DNA of 64,000 bases from Terriglobales bacterium (GTDB lineage Bacteria; Acidobacteriota; Terriglobia; Bryobacterales; Bryobacteraceae). The notes below the pieces were generated by a model that was given only the letters and a program-made list of their open reading frames with translations, made no database searches and was not told the origin of the DNA. The stretch lies in the NCBI GenBank assembly GCA_027485675.1, contig JAIXQP010000042.1, positions 1-64,000 of the forward strand, given 5' to 3'. A program made the position numbers and the translations under genes. Below are positions 42,681 to 51,739 of the stretch, in pieces (positions within the stretch are counted from its first letter, which is position 1; each line of letters begins with the position of its first letter).

Positions 42681-45353
42681 TTACGGCTTCTGGAGTTCCT
42701 TCAGCGCCCGCGGGTCATCCATTTTGGGTCCCGGCTTGGGATCGAGCGGCTCCCGCGCCTTGGCCGGGTCGAACAGCTCCGGCCGCACGGAGAGCAGCTT
42801 ATAGGGCGCGAAGTCCGGGTTGGCGGTGGAGAAGCAGTCCGACAGGTCCGCGGCGGCGGCGTCGTAGAGGTTGAGCGGAGGCAACCCCAGCAGGCGGAAC
42901 GCAGTCTTTAACAGGCCGGGGAAGCTCGTGTTGACCTTCGAGACGTAGTTCTTCTTGGCGTAGGGGCTCGCGACCATCATGACGGTGCGGTGCGAATCGA
43001 CGTGGTCGACGCCGCCCTGCGAATCATCCTCGGTGATGAGTACGGCCATCTGCTTCCACCAGGGGCTCTTTGAGAGGAACTCGATGATACGGCCGAGCGC
43101 GATGTCGTTGTCGGCCACGTAGGAGGCCTGGTAGGGGTAACCGTCCTCGGGGCGCGGCTTGGCCATGTGGTCGTTGGGCAGGTGGATGAAGAGGAAGCGG
43201 GGAAACTCCGCGTGGCCTTCAATGTAGAGCCGCTCGATCTCTTTGATGAACTGCGTCGCGCGGAACTGGTCCGGGATGTTGGTGTTGTAGTTGGGATAGT
43301 CGCGGGACGTGTTGCGATAGAGCGGGTCCGGCATGGGGACGTTGGTCAGGAACCGGACGCCGGTCGGCTTGAGGCCCTCGCCTTCGTCGCCGCCGGCGAG
43401 TTCAAAGCCCTCGCCGAAATTCCGGAAGCTGATCTTATGCTTTTCGAGGTGATGCCACAGCGCCCCGGCTTCGAGCTGCTCCTCGGGATGCACCGACGAG
43501 TTGCTGCCGGTAAAGAGCAGGCGTCCCGGCGCCGCCGTGGGGAAGCGGAAGTTCTTCTGGCCTCCATACGCGGCCATCAGGGTCGACTCGGTCCAGGCGT
43601 TCGGATAGGAGCCGGCGATCCAATGATGCCCGTCGACGGAGACCTCCGAATCGGCGTAGAAGTTATCGGAGAAGGCGTAGCGCTCGATCAGCGAACGGTG
43701 GTTCGGCGTCACGGCGATGTTCCGCAGCTCGGCGCGATTCTGCAGCGTCCCGCGTTCGGACTGCACGATGGCGTACTGCCCTAAGCGCGCCAGGTCCCAG
43801 GCCGAGTTCACCGCGCCGTTCGAGGCGGTGACGACGTCGCCGAACACCTCGTCGAACGTCCGGTTCTCCTTCACGATGACGACGACGTATTGAATCTCTT
43901 TCGGCAGCGCCGGCGCCGCGGCCGCCTGCGGGATAAAGCCGTTCAACTGCATCACCTTCGCCGTATGCGTGGCGAACTCGCTCGCGGCCGGCACCGGGTA
44001 GATAGAGATCGTGCCCCGGCGGAGTTCGGCGTTGAAGCTGCGGTCAAACGCCTTGGTCATCGAAGCGTTCGGCCCGGTGCCGTGGCCCTTGGCGTTGCCC
44101 ACGTGCACGACGCCCTCGTGGACGACGACCCGGGTGGGGAACCAACCGGCCGGCAGATGCGCGATATGCTTCTGCTGCTTGAGGTCAATCACGCCGATGG
44201 CGTTGATGCCGGACTCGGCTACCAGCAGCGAATCGCCGTGGACGGCCATGCCGGTCGGCAGCACGCCGCGCAGGGACTCGAGGCCCGGAATGCGGATCTC
44301 GATCTCCCGCTCGACAGCGAGTGACTTGGCGTTGATGACGGTGATCGAGTCGTTATGCCCGTTGGCGACATAGACATGGTCCCCGTGGGCGAGGACGCCG
44401 CTCGGGCTGGAGCCGCCTTGGATCCCATTGCCGAACGGCTTGCCGGTGGGGATGAATTCGACCACCTTCGGCGCGGCGGGGTCGGCGACATCGACGACGG
44501 TGAGCGAGTTGGCTTCCTTGACGTTCGGGCTGCCGAGTCCGGGAACGGCGACGGAGGCGCCGGAGGCGTTCTGCCGCGTCGCGCCCTGCTCGGCCTCCGC
44601 GCTCGGGAAGCCGAAGGCGGGGAAGGGCAAGCCGGTCAGCCGGGCCGCTTTGGCATCGGCGCCAGGGACGGCACTGTACTCGAACATGCCGATATTGGTT
44701 ACGTACGCCCGGCGGGCGTCCGGCGATAGGGTAATGGCGAAGGGGAGGCGCCCTGTACGAAACGAACCCACCGTTCGCCTTTTCTTCGTATCGAAGATCA
44801 CCACGCGGAAGTTGGCCTGGTCGACGACGTAGAGGAGGCCGCGAGTGGAGTCGAGGGCGAGGTCGCCGGAGTAGGAGTCGGCGAAGCCGTTGCCGTTCAG
44901 CTCGAAGATCTGCTTTCGTTTGCCGGTGGCGATGTCGACGAGGCGGACCCGGCCGGAGTTGCCTTCGCTGGCCCAGATCTCGTGGTTGTTTTCGAACGCC
45001 AGGCCCATGAAGACGCTACGGAACTCGTCGTCATCGTCCTCCGGCTTGGGTCGGGAGCCGAGGGCTTCGACGGTATGGATGCGGTAGGTTCCGGAGCCCT
45101 GGTCGAGGACGGTGAGGGAGTAGCGATTGGGTCCGCCGTCGGAGGAGACGACGTGGCGGCCGTCGGGAGAGACGGCGAGGCCCCAGATGCCGGGGCCGGT
45201 CTGGAACTGGCGGCCGAGCGGGGCGAGCATGCGGCCGCCGGGCAGGACGGTCTCGCCGCCGGGCCGTCGCACGGCGGGGCGGGTGCCGGCGGGGGTGCGG
45301 TAGTCGGCCGCGAAAAGGGCGAGGGGAAGCAGGAATCCAATTGCGGCGCGCAT
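42681..45353 (-). CDS. YncE-like beta-propeller fused to a phosphoesterase domain, copy 2
   Basis: An 890-residue exported protein with a signal peptide (MRAAIGFLLPLALFAA), a propeller region (about 50-480: WGLAVSPDGRHVVSSDGG, FAITLSPDARRAYVTN) and a phosphoesterase domain (about 500-860) with VVVIVKENRTFDEVFGD, FSDNFYADSEVSVDGH, IHLPNDHMAKP and LITEDDSQGGVDHVDSH. The order and motifs match the copy at 33863-36127, but this one is longer and its neighbours differ. The activity and substrate are unknown. Confidence 0.84.
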   Translation of the reverse strand: MRAAIGFLLPLALFAADYRTPAGTRPAVRRPGGETVLPGGRMLAPLGRQFQTGPGIWGLAVSPDGRHVVSSDGGPNRYSLTVLDQGSGTYRIHTVEALGSRPKPEDDDDEFRSVFMGLAFENNHEIWASEGNSGRVRLVDIATGKRKQIFELNGNGFADSYSGDLALDSTRGLLYVVDQANFRVVIFDTKKRRTVGSFRTGRLPFAITLSPDARRAYVTNIGMFEYSAVPGADAKAARLTGLPFPAFGFPSAEAEQGATRQNASGASVAVPGLGSPNVKEANSLTVVDVADPAAPKVVEFIPTGKPFGNGIQGGSSPSGVLAHGDHVYVANGHNDSITVINAKSLAVEREIEIRIPGLESLRGVLPTGMAVHGDSLLVAESGINAIGVIDLKQQKHIAHLPAGWFPTRVVVHEGVVHVGNAKGHGTGPNASMTKAFDRSFNAELRRGTISIYPVPAASEFATHTAKVMQLNGFIPQAAAAPALPKEIQYVVVIVKENRTFDEVFGDVVTASNGAVNSAWDLARLGQYAIVQSERGTLQNRAELRNIAVTPNHRSLIERYAFSDNFYADSEVSVDGHHWIAGSYPNAWTESTLMAAYGGQKNFRFPTAAPGRLLFTGSNSSVHPEEQLEAGALWHHLEKHKISFRNFGEGFELAGGDEGEGLKPTGVRFLTNVPMPDPLYRNTSRDYPNYNTNIPDQFRATQFIKEIERLYIEGHAEFPRFLFIHLPNDHMAKPRPEDGYPYQASYVADNDIALGRIIEFLSKSPWWKQMAVLITEDDSQGGVDHVDSHRTVMMVASPYAKKNYVSKVNTSFPGLLKTAFRLLGLPPLNLYDAAAADLSDCFSTANPDFAPYKLLSVRPELFDPAKAREPLDPKPGPKMDDPRALKELQKP

Positions 45354-45375
45354 AGAGGTAATCTCAATTATTATC

Positions 45376-46029
45376 GTGCTTCGTCAACCTTCGCCAAATC
45401 AGAAAACTCAGCTCTACGTGCTGGAGCAGTTTGTGTTGCATCAGGGTCCGCAGGGTCCCTCGGTGCACCAGTGGATTCAAGACACCTGGCTGCCGGCGCA
45501 TCCGGGCCCGGCCATGGTGCTGGACGCCGTGGTGGCGGCGCAGATGCCGCAGGTGGCGACCATCCGCGGGTACGGCTCGGTGCAGGAGTGGTTCGATAGC
45601 CGCGTGGAGGCACCGGCGACGGCGGACTGCTCCGTGACGCTGCTGCAGCCGACGAGTTATTCGCCGGAGCTGGAGTTGGGGGGTGGCGAGAAGGGCCGGA
45701 TCTTTGAGATGCGGTTGTACCATTCGCCGTCGTGGCCGCAGTTGGAGCTGTTGCACGAGCGCTTCGCCGGGCCGGAGATTGGGATCTTCCACCGGCTCGG
45801 GATCCGTCCGGTGCTGTACACTAGCACGCTGGCGGGCAAGCATCTACCCAATTTGGTGTACGTCACGCCGTTTGCCGATCTCGGGGAGCGGGAGCGTGCG
45901 TGGGCGGCGTTTATGGCCGATCCGGAGTGGCACCAGGTGCGGGCGGAGAGTGTGGAGCGGGGCGGGCAGATCTCGCAATGGATGGAGATTACGCTGTGGC
46001 GGGCGGCGGCGTATTCGCCGGTGCGCTAG
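45376..46029 (+). CDS. NIPSNAP family protein
   Basis: A 217-residue product beginning at a GTG codon (45376). GRIFEMRLYHSPSWPQLELL and LVYVTPFADLGERERAWAAF are the ferredoxin-like repeats of NIPSNAP domains, and the first half contains a weaker duplicate. Function is unknown; family members occur as dimeric alpha-beta barrels. It is divergent from the propeller phosphoesterase with a 22-bp gap. Downstream lies a repeat tract rather than a gene. Confidence 0.7.
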   Translation: MLRQPSPNQKTQLYVLEQFVLHQGPQGPSVHQWIQDTWLPAHPGPAMVLDAVVAAQMPQVATIRGYGSVQEWFDSRVEAPATADCSVTLLQPTSYSPELELGGGEKGRIFEMRLYHSPSWPQLELLHERFAGPEIGIFHRLGIRPVLYTSTLAGKHLPNLVYVTPFADLGERERAWAAFMADPEWHQVRAESVERGGQISQWMEITLWRAAAYSPVR

Positions 46030-46856
46030 GGTTGCCGCTGGGGGCAAGGTGCTCCTAAAGGCACCTCGCAAGCGGCCGCTGCATGGATTGGCGGAACGCG
46101 TGACGTGAGGGGGACGCTGGTGCCGTCGGAGCGCGGCTCCGGCTTTTTGGGCTGCGCCAGCGCCCTCCGGGTTCGCGAGCAGCGACGTCGCCGTTGACAG
46201 GATGATCCGGGGTGCAGGGATTGCGGCGTGCTTCTCCTTGCCGGACTGTGCTGGGGCCCGTGATCGCGAAGGCTCGCCGGCGTGGACGACCGGGGCGGAG
46301 GGGACCCCGACTCGCGGCTGATTGCTCTCGCCTCTCGAGTTCCGCGCCCCGCTTCGTTTGTACGGGTCAGCGGAGAAGTACGCCGGGTCGCAAGGATTGC
46401 GGCTTGCATCGTCGCGAAGGCTCGCGGGCCTGGACGACAGAGGCGGAGGGGTTCCGGCTCGCGGCTGATTGCTCTCGCCTCTGGAGTTCCGCGCCCCGCT
46501 TCGTTTGTCCGGGTCAGCGGAGAAGTACGCCGGGTCGCAAGGATTGCGGCGTGCATCGTCCCGAAAGCTCGTGGGCCTGGACGACCGAGGCTCGCGGCTG
46601 ATTGCTCTGGCCCCTGGAGTTCCGCGCCCCCCTTCGTTTGTACGGGTCAGCGGAGAAGTACGCCGGGTCGCAAGGATTGCTGCTTGCATCGTCGCGAAGG
46701 CTCGCGGGCGTGGACGACCGAGGCTCGCGGCTGATTGCTCTCGCCCCTGGAGTTGGGCGCCGCGCTTTAGTTGTACGGGCCCGCTGAGCAGTACGCCGGG
46801 TCGCAAGGATTGCGGCTGGCAACGTCGCGAAGGCGGGGACCCCGGGCCGCGGAGAA
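46030..46856. repeat. 827-bp gene-free region with five tandem repeat copies of 133-176 bp
   Basis: The core GGATTGCGG or GGATTGC recurs at 46218, 46394, 46541, 46674 and 46807, giving periods of 176, 147, 133 and 133 bp. Shared blocks are CGGCTGATTGCTCTCGCC, CGTTTGTACGGGTCAGCGG and AGAAGTACGCCGGGTCGCAA. The last copy is diverged near its 5' end. Long frames stay open on both strands through the copies, but they are repeats of the same translated segment and have no support as genes. I see no CRISPR-like spacing. Confidence 0.85.
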
Positions 46857-47111
46857 CTACGCCGGCGGGGCGGCGGGCGGCGTGGGCGGGGCCGGGACGA
46901 TCCGCGTCGCCGGGATCCCCGCCCGCTTCAGATTGTTCTCCACCTTGTCCACCGACAGCCGAGACGCGTCGTACTCGACGAGAATCTCCTCGAGCGAAGG
47001 CTGCAGTTTGATCTGCTCAATGCCGTAGATGGCATGCGCGTTGTTAATGCTCTTCATCAGAGCCTCATCAACCGGTTTCAGAAGCTGGTAGCGAAGTTGG
47101 ACGCGGGTCAT
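46857..47111 (-). CDS. HMA-like small protein without metal-binding cysteines
   Basis: An 84-residue product. RVQLRYQLLKPVDEALMKSI, IEQIKLQPSLEEILVEYD and VDKVENNLKRAGIPA fit the beta-alpha-beta-beta-alpha-beta pattern of heavy-metal-associated domains, but the usual CxxC is absent. The tail is Pro/Ala-rich (PAPPTPPAAPPA). AAGGAG sits directly against the ATG at 47111; a GTG at 47132 is an alternative start. It begins 12 bp before the end of the DUF1501 gene region, overlapping none or just a few bases of it depending on the start. Confidence 0.6.
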   Translation of the reverse strand: MTRVQLRYQLLKPVDEALMKSINNAHAIYGIEQIKLQPSLEEILVEYDASRLSVDKVENNLKRAGIPATRIVPAPPTPPAAPPA

Positions 47112-47122
47112 CTCCTTCGATT

Positions 47123-48481
47123 TTAGCCCCACAACTCGTGAATCGGTTTGTACAACCCCTCACTCGCATACGGCACATACTCAAAGCCCCGGCCAAAGGG
47201 ATCGTCAAACCGCACATTCGTCCAGTTAATCCCCAACGCCGAGTAGATCGTCGCCTCAATATCCTCCACCCGGATATCCCGCTGCTCCGACCAGCCGAAC
47301 TCCGTCGTCCGCGCTCCCTGCGCATCCGTCTCGCCAATCGCCCGGCCACCCTTCACGCCGCCGCCCGCAAACACCGCGAACTGCTGCGTGTAATGATCCC
47401 GGCCCGCCTGATCGTTCAACGCGCCCACCGTCCGGCCAAACTCGCCCATCATCACCACCAACGTCTCTTCAAGCAGACCCGCCGCCTTCAAATCCGCAAT
47501 CAACGCCGCGTAGCCGTTATCGAGCGTCCGGCCCAACGTGAACATGCTGTTGCCATTGGCCGCATAGATGCCGGAGTGCATGTCCCAGCCGCCCAGGGTC
47601 ACCTGGATGTACCGCGTCCCGGAGTTGGCCGCCAACACCTGCTTGGCCGTCAGCAACGCATTGCCAAACGCCGTGTTGCCGTAGCGGGCGCTGTCCGCCG
47701 TCGTGTATTTGAACGCCCGGTCCACCGTGGGGTTGTACATCAACCCGCGAGCCGACTGATAAAACGCGCCGTAGTCCTCCATCACCTCGGAGTACGGCGA
47801 GTCGACGCGCAGCGGCGTATCAAGCCGTTCGAGCAGGTCGTACTTGGCCGCAAACCGCGTCGCCCCGTCGGGGTTGGTGGTGTTCGCCAGGCCGTTGGCG
47901 TTCGGCGCCGCCTTGAAGGGCTCGTAGGTCGCCGGCAGATAGCCGGAGCCGACGGCGTTATCGGCGTTCAAGGCAAGGAACGTCGGAAACAGTTGACCCG
48001 GCGTCCGCTCCGGCCGCTTCTCGATCGCAACGATCGAGCCGATATTCGGCGCGACGTCGCCCAGCACCGCGGCCGGGCTGCGGCCGATCTGCACCCAGGT
48101 CTGCGACAGCGTATGCTGCGCGGCCCAGGCGCGGACGCTGCGCACAATGGCGATATCGTCCAACTGCGCGGCGATCTTTGGGAAAACGCCGGTATTGAAG
48201 CGCAGGCCCTTGATCGTCTCGGGCTGAAACGCCGTGGGGGTGATGCCGTCGAGGAACTTGAGGTCAAAGGTATCGACGTGCGACGGCGCGCCGGTGAGCA
48301 GAATAAAGATCACGTTCTTCGCCGTGTTCTTCGTCGTGACGTTCTGGCTGCGGATTAGCTCCGCCTGGGCGTTGCTGGCCAGGAACGAACCCGACACGCC
48401 GGCGCCCAGCAGACGGAAGAACTCGCGGCGCGAAGCAAACGGCCGCCGAAAGAAGGGGATGTGAGGATGGGAAGGGATCAT
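47123..48481 (-). CDS. DUF1501 family protein, Tat-exported
   Basis: A 452-residue protein with a Tat-type leader (SRREFFRLLGAG, about residues 17-28) and the family segments NVIFILLTGAPSHVDTFDLK, VRSVRAWAAQHTLSQTWV, GGWDMHSGIYAANGNSM and VVMMGEFGRTV. DUF1501 proteins belong to the alkaline-phosphatase/sulfatase superfamily and always accompany DUF1549/DUF1553 partners in Planctomycetes and Acidobacteria; the partner starts 12 bp upstream here. The function is unknown. Confidence 0.9.
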   Translation of the reverse strand: MIPSHPHIPFFRRPFASRREFFRLLGAGVSGSFLASNAQAELIRSQNVTTKNTAKNVIFILLTGAPSHVDTFDLKFLDGITPTAFQPETIKGLRFNTGVFPKIAAQLDDIAIVRSVRAWAAQHTLSQTWVQIGRSPAAVLGDVAPNIGSIVAIEKRPERTPGQLFPTFLALNADNAVGSGYLPATYEPFKAAPNANGLANTTNPDGATRFAAKYDLLERLDTPLRVDSPYSEVMEDYGAFYQSARGLMYNPTVDRAFKYTTADSARYGNTAFGNALLTAKQVLAANSGTRYIQVTLGGWDMHSGIYAANGNSMFTLGRTLDNGYAALIADLKAAGLLEETLVVMMGEFGRTVGALNDQAGRDHYTQQFAVFAGGGVKGGRAIGETDAQGARTTEFGWSEQRDIRVEDIEATIYSALGINWTNVRFDDPFGRGFEYVPYASEGLYKPIHELWG

Positions 48482-48492
48482 GGCGGGGCTCC

Positions 48493-50427
48493 TTAGTAAT
48501 TAAAGGTGAAATCCACTTTGTTATAGAGGGTCCACAGGAGGTTTTCCGCCTGCTGGGTGCGGTTGCCGCTACTCAGTGCGTTGATGGCGGCCGTCCGCTC
48601 GCCCTCGCCGGGATAGCGCGAGAGCACCGAGAGGAAGAGCGTATCGACGAGCTGCCGGCTTTCGAAGTTCAACACCTGACGGAGCAGACTGGCGGTGGGT
48701 CCGGCGCCGGCGGCACGGGTCCGGTTCATCACGAAGCTGTTGTTCATCAGTCCGAGCGCCTGCTGGTCGGAGCCATCCCGCCGCCGCTCGTTATCCTCAC
48801 GGTCGCCGGGGTAGAACAAGTTCAGGAAACCGGCGGAGCCGCCGCGGGCGTTCGGCGCCGGGACCTGCATGGCCCAGTTCACGGTGCGGGTCTGGGTCCG
48901 GTCGTTCGAATTGACGCCGAAGGTGATCACCGCCGGCATGTTGCTGGTCTGCGCGATCGCATCGTGCAGCTCTTCGGCGCTCAGCCGGCGGACCAGGCGG
49001 CGGGCATGGAGCGTATCCCAGGAAGGGTTCCATTCGCCGTCGTAGCGGGCCGAGAGCTGGTAGGCCTCCGAGTTGGCGATCAGGCGCATCACGGCCTTCA
49101 AATCGAAGTTATTCGCGGCGAAGAAGTCGCCCAACTCTTTCAGCAGACGGGCGTTGGTCGGCTGGAGCGTCCAGGGATCCGGCGGGGGATTGTCGGGATC
49201 GAGCCGGGCGGGGTCGAGCTGATTGGCGGGCTCGACCAACCCGCGCACCATCAACTCACGCCACAGGTAGTTCACCGTAGCCCGGGCAAACAGCGGATCC
49301 CGCACGACGCTCCGCGCCGCGGCCTGCCGCCAGTCTTCTCCGGCAGCCACCGGCACGGCGGCCTCCGCGGTGAACGGATACTCCGGGGCGACGGTCCGGC
49401 TGGGGCCGAACTGGGTCCGCGCTGGGCGGTTGCCGGTGGTGGTGCCGAGCGTATATGCGCCGCGCTGGTTAAAGTTCACATTCCAGGAGAAGTAGTTTAC
49501 GCCGGGGACGGGGCGAACCGTCGCGAGGGCGGTCTGCGAGAAGTAAGCCGCGAATCCGTAGGCCTGCGCGCGGGAGGCGCTGCGGCCCCACAGCGAAAGC
49601 GTATCGACGTGCCCCCGGCCGTTGTGGCACAGAATGCAGTTGAAGTGGCTGACGCCCAGGAAGGTCTCGGCCGTCATGGCGGCCATCTGGTCGTACATAT
49701 CCTGCGCCGGGCCGTTGGTGACGCGGTTGCCCACCTGCCAGTTCAATTCGCCCCGCTCGAAGGAGTTCGTCCCCTGCGCGGCGATCAGGGTGGACGCCAT
49801 TTGACTGTAGGGGGTATTGGCGGTTAACGATTCCTTAATCCAGCGATAGAAAGCCTCCCGACCGTCGGCGAAGCGGTTGGTGTTGGTGGCCCGCACCAGG
49901 TCGGTGTTCCGGTACAGATCGCCAAAAAACATCGTCCACTTGTCCACCCACTCCGGGCTCGCCAGCAACTCGTCGATCACCTTGGTCCGTTTGTTCGGGT
50001 CCGGGTCGGCGACGAAGGCAGTGAGTTTGTCGACGGTCGGCACCCGGCCGGTCAGGTCCAGGCTGACCCGGCGGAGAAACTCGTAGTCATTGGAGCGCGA
50101 AGCCGGAGTAATCCCTTTCTCGCGCAGGACGCCAAAGATATTGCGATCCACCAGATTGTCACTACCACTGGTAGTGGCTCGCCCCGTGCCACCGATTCCG
50201 CTGAGCAGGGCGGCGATACTGGCCGTCTCCTGGCCCAGCCGGCCGACGCGCGCGGCGTTGCTCCGGTCCGCCCGCAGTTTCATCCCTGGCGCGCTGAAGT
50301 AGCTGCATTCGGCGTGTTCCACGGGGAGAAGACCTACTATCTCCTGCCCGCCTGTCTCCTGCCCGCTCTCTTGCCCGCTGAGGGCGGAGGTTAACAAAAG
50401 GGCCGTAGCCCAGTGCATTCGCTTCAT
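48493..50427 (-). CDS. DUF1549/DUF1553 protein with a cytochrome-type CxxCH
   Basis: A 644-residue secreted protein. The leader MKRMHWATALLLTSALSGQ is followed by a DUF1549 region (about 100-300) containing FLRRVSLDLTGRVPT and, in the middle, FNCILCHNGRGH with a haem-attachment CxxCH. The C-terminal DUF1553 region has RDPLFARATVNYLWRELM, and LHARRLVRRLSAEELHDAIA. Such proteins are paired with DUF1501 and are suspected to act in polysaccharide or haem-linked oxidation. The Met at 50427 was chosen as the signal peptide start; sequence further upstream is not conserved and lies across the divergent efflux gene start. Confidence 0.87.
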   Translation of the reverse strand: MKRMHWATALLLTSALSGQESGQETGGQEIVGLLPVEHAECSYFSAPGMKLRADRSNAARVGRLGQETASIAALLSGIGGTGRATTSGSDNLVDRNIFGVLREKGITPASRSNDYEFLRRVSLDLTGRVPTVDKLTAFVADPDPNKRTKVIDELLASPEWVDKWTMFFGDLYRNTDLVRATNTNRFADGREAFYRWIKESLTANTPYSQMASTLIAAQGTNSFERGELNWQVGNRVTNGPAQDMYDQMAAMTAETFLGVSHFNCILCHNGRGHVDTLSLWGRSASRAQAYGFAAYFSQTALATVRPVPGVNYFSWNVNFNQRGAYTLGTTTGNRPARTQFGPSRTVAPEYPFTAEAAVPVAAGEDWRQAAARSVVRDPLFARATVNYLWRELMVRGLVEPANQLDPARLDPDNPPPDPWTLQPTNARLLKELGDFFAANNFDLKAVMRLIANSEAYQLSARYDGEWNPSWDTLHARRLVRRLSAEELHDAIAQTSNMPAVITFGVNSNDRTQTRTVNWAMQVPAPNARGGSAGFLNLFYPGDREDNERRRDGSDQQALGLMNNSFVMNRTRAAGAGPTASLLRQVLNFESRQLVDTLFLSVLSRYPGEGERTAAINALSSGNRTQQAENLLWTLYNKVDFTFNY

Positions 50428-50530
50428 GTCGAAAATCCCCGTTACTTCACAGTCTACGGGTCCGAACCCAAAACCGAGCAGAGAGTTTCTCTGCCTAAGG
50501 CAATTTTCATGGTCTGGTAAGATCACTCCA

Positions 50531-51739
50531 TTGCGCGTTCTTGTCCTGATCTTTGTTGCAAAAATATGTCTGGCTGAGCCGCTGTCGTTGCCGCAGGCTC
50601 TGGCGGAGACTGTGGCGCGCCATCCGTTGCTTGCGGCGGCCGACGGCCGCATCTCGACGGCGCAAGGGCTGCTCGAACAGGCGGCGCTCCGCCCGAATCC
50701 CCGATTGGCGCTTCAGATTGAGAACCTCCGCGGCGGCTGGCAGGGCCCGTTCCAATACGCCCGGGATACGGACAACTTCGTCTGGCTTCAGCAAACGATC
50801 GAAACGGCCAAGAAGCGCCAGCACCGGACGGAACTGGCGAGCGTCAACCGGCAGGTGGCCGAAAGCGCCCGGCTGCTGCTGCGGCAGCAACTGGTGGCCC
50901 GGGTGAAGCAGGCCTGGTGGGCCGCGATTGGCGCGGAACGGGCCCGACGCATCTATGACGAAACCCGCCGTACCTTTGCCCAGATCGTGGAGTACCACCA
51001 GATTCGGGTCCGGGAGGGGGCCATGGCGGAAGCCGACCTGATCCGCGTGCGCCTGGAGGCCGAGCGCTTCGCCCTGGCGGCCAATAACGCGGACCTGGCG
51101 GCGGAACGGGCGAAAATCACCCTGCTGCGGGAGATGGGGCGGAGCGAATTCGGCCCGGTGGAGCTGGCGGACGAACTGGAAGCGCCGGTGACGGCCCCCG
51201 CGGCCGACGCCGAAAAGGCGCTGAACGAACGCGGCGAACTGGCGGTGGCCCGGCGCGTGATTGCCGCGGCGCGCGCCAATCAACAGGTGCAGGTAGCCCA
51301 GGCGCGGCCGAACTACGACGTGCTGGGCGGCTATAAGCGAACCCTGGCGCAGGATACCGCGCTGGTGGGCCTGCAGATCGATCTGCCGTTCAACAATCGC
51401 AACCAGGGCAACATCGCGGCAGCCGTGGCCGAGATCCGGGTGGCCGAGAACGACTTGAAGGCCGGCGAGGCGCTGGTGAAAGCCGAGCTCCAGACGGCAG
51501 CGACGGAGGTGCGTCTGCGCCGGAAGCAGGTGGAGGAAACGCTCGGCCCGCTCCGCCGGCAAGCCGCCGAGACGGCGCGGATTGCCGAGGCGGCGTACCG
51601 GGAGGGCGGCACCGACCTGCTGCGGCTGCTGGACGCCCAACGGCTGCAACTGGAAACCCAGTTGGTTTTCGTGCAGGCGCTGGTGGAGTACCGGCTGGCG
51701 ATGGTGAGCCTGGAGACGGCGATGGGAGCAAACCAATGA
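50531..51739 (+). CDS. TolC family outer membrane channel of an RND metal efflux system (CusC/CzcC-like)
   Basis: The outer membrane factor of the RND system. From a TTG start at 50531 the product is about 402 residues, opening with the signal peptide RVLVLIFVAKICLAEPLSL. Long amphipathic helices follow and LQIDLPFNNRNQGNIAAA is the conserved half-repeat segment of CzcC-type proteins. The alternative ATG at 50426 would add 35 residues before the signal sequence and would put the start codon inside the divergent DUF1553 start region. The next gene overlaps by 4 bp (ATGA). Confidence 0.83.
   Translation: MRVLVLIFVAKICLAEPLSLPQALAETVARHPLLAAADGRISTAQGLLEQAALRPNPRLALQIENLRGGWQGPFQYARDTDNFVWLQQTIETAKKRQHRTELASVNRQVAESARLLLRQQLVARVKQAWWAAIGAERARRIYDETRRTFAQIVEYHQIRVREGAMAEADLIRVRLEAERFALAANNADLAAERAKITLLREMGRSEFGPVELADELEAPVTAPAADAEKALNERGELAVARRVIAAARANQQVQVAQARPNYDVLGGYKRTLAQDTALVGLQIDLPFNNRNQGNIAAAVAEIRVAENDLKAGEALVKAELQTAATEVRLRRKQVEETLGPLRRQAAETARIAEAAYREGGTDLLRLLDAQRLQLETQLVFVQALVEYRLAMVSLETAMGANQ

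Noticed and set aside
42072-45353. Replication origin or terminus at the skew change
   Set aside because: No dnaA, DnaA boxes or dif-like site were seen, and the skew changes again at 47 kb.
46209-46856. CRISPR array
   Set aside because: Repeat units are 133-176 bp with conserved interiors, not 24-40 bp repeats with unique spacers, and no cas genes are near.
45844-47011. Long open frames on both strands through the 46-kb repeats
   Set aside because: They are the same repeat translated several times in phase by chance of unit length; no ribosome binding site, signal peptide or domain.
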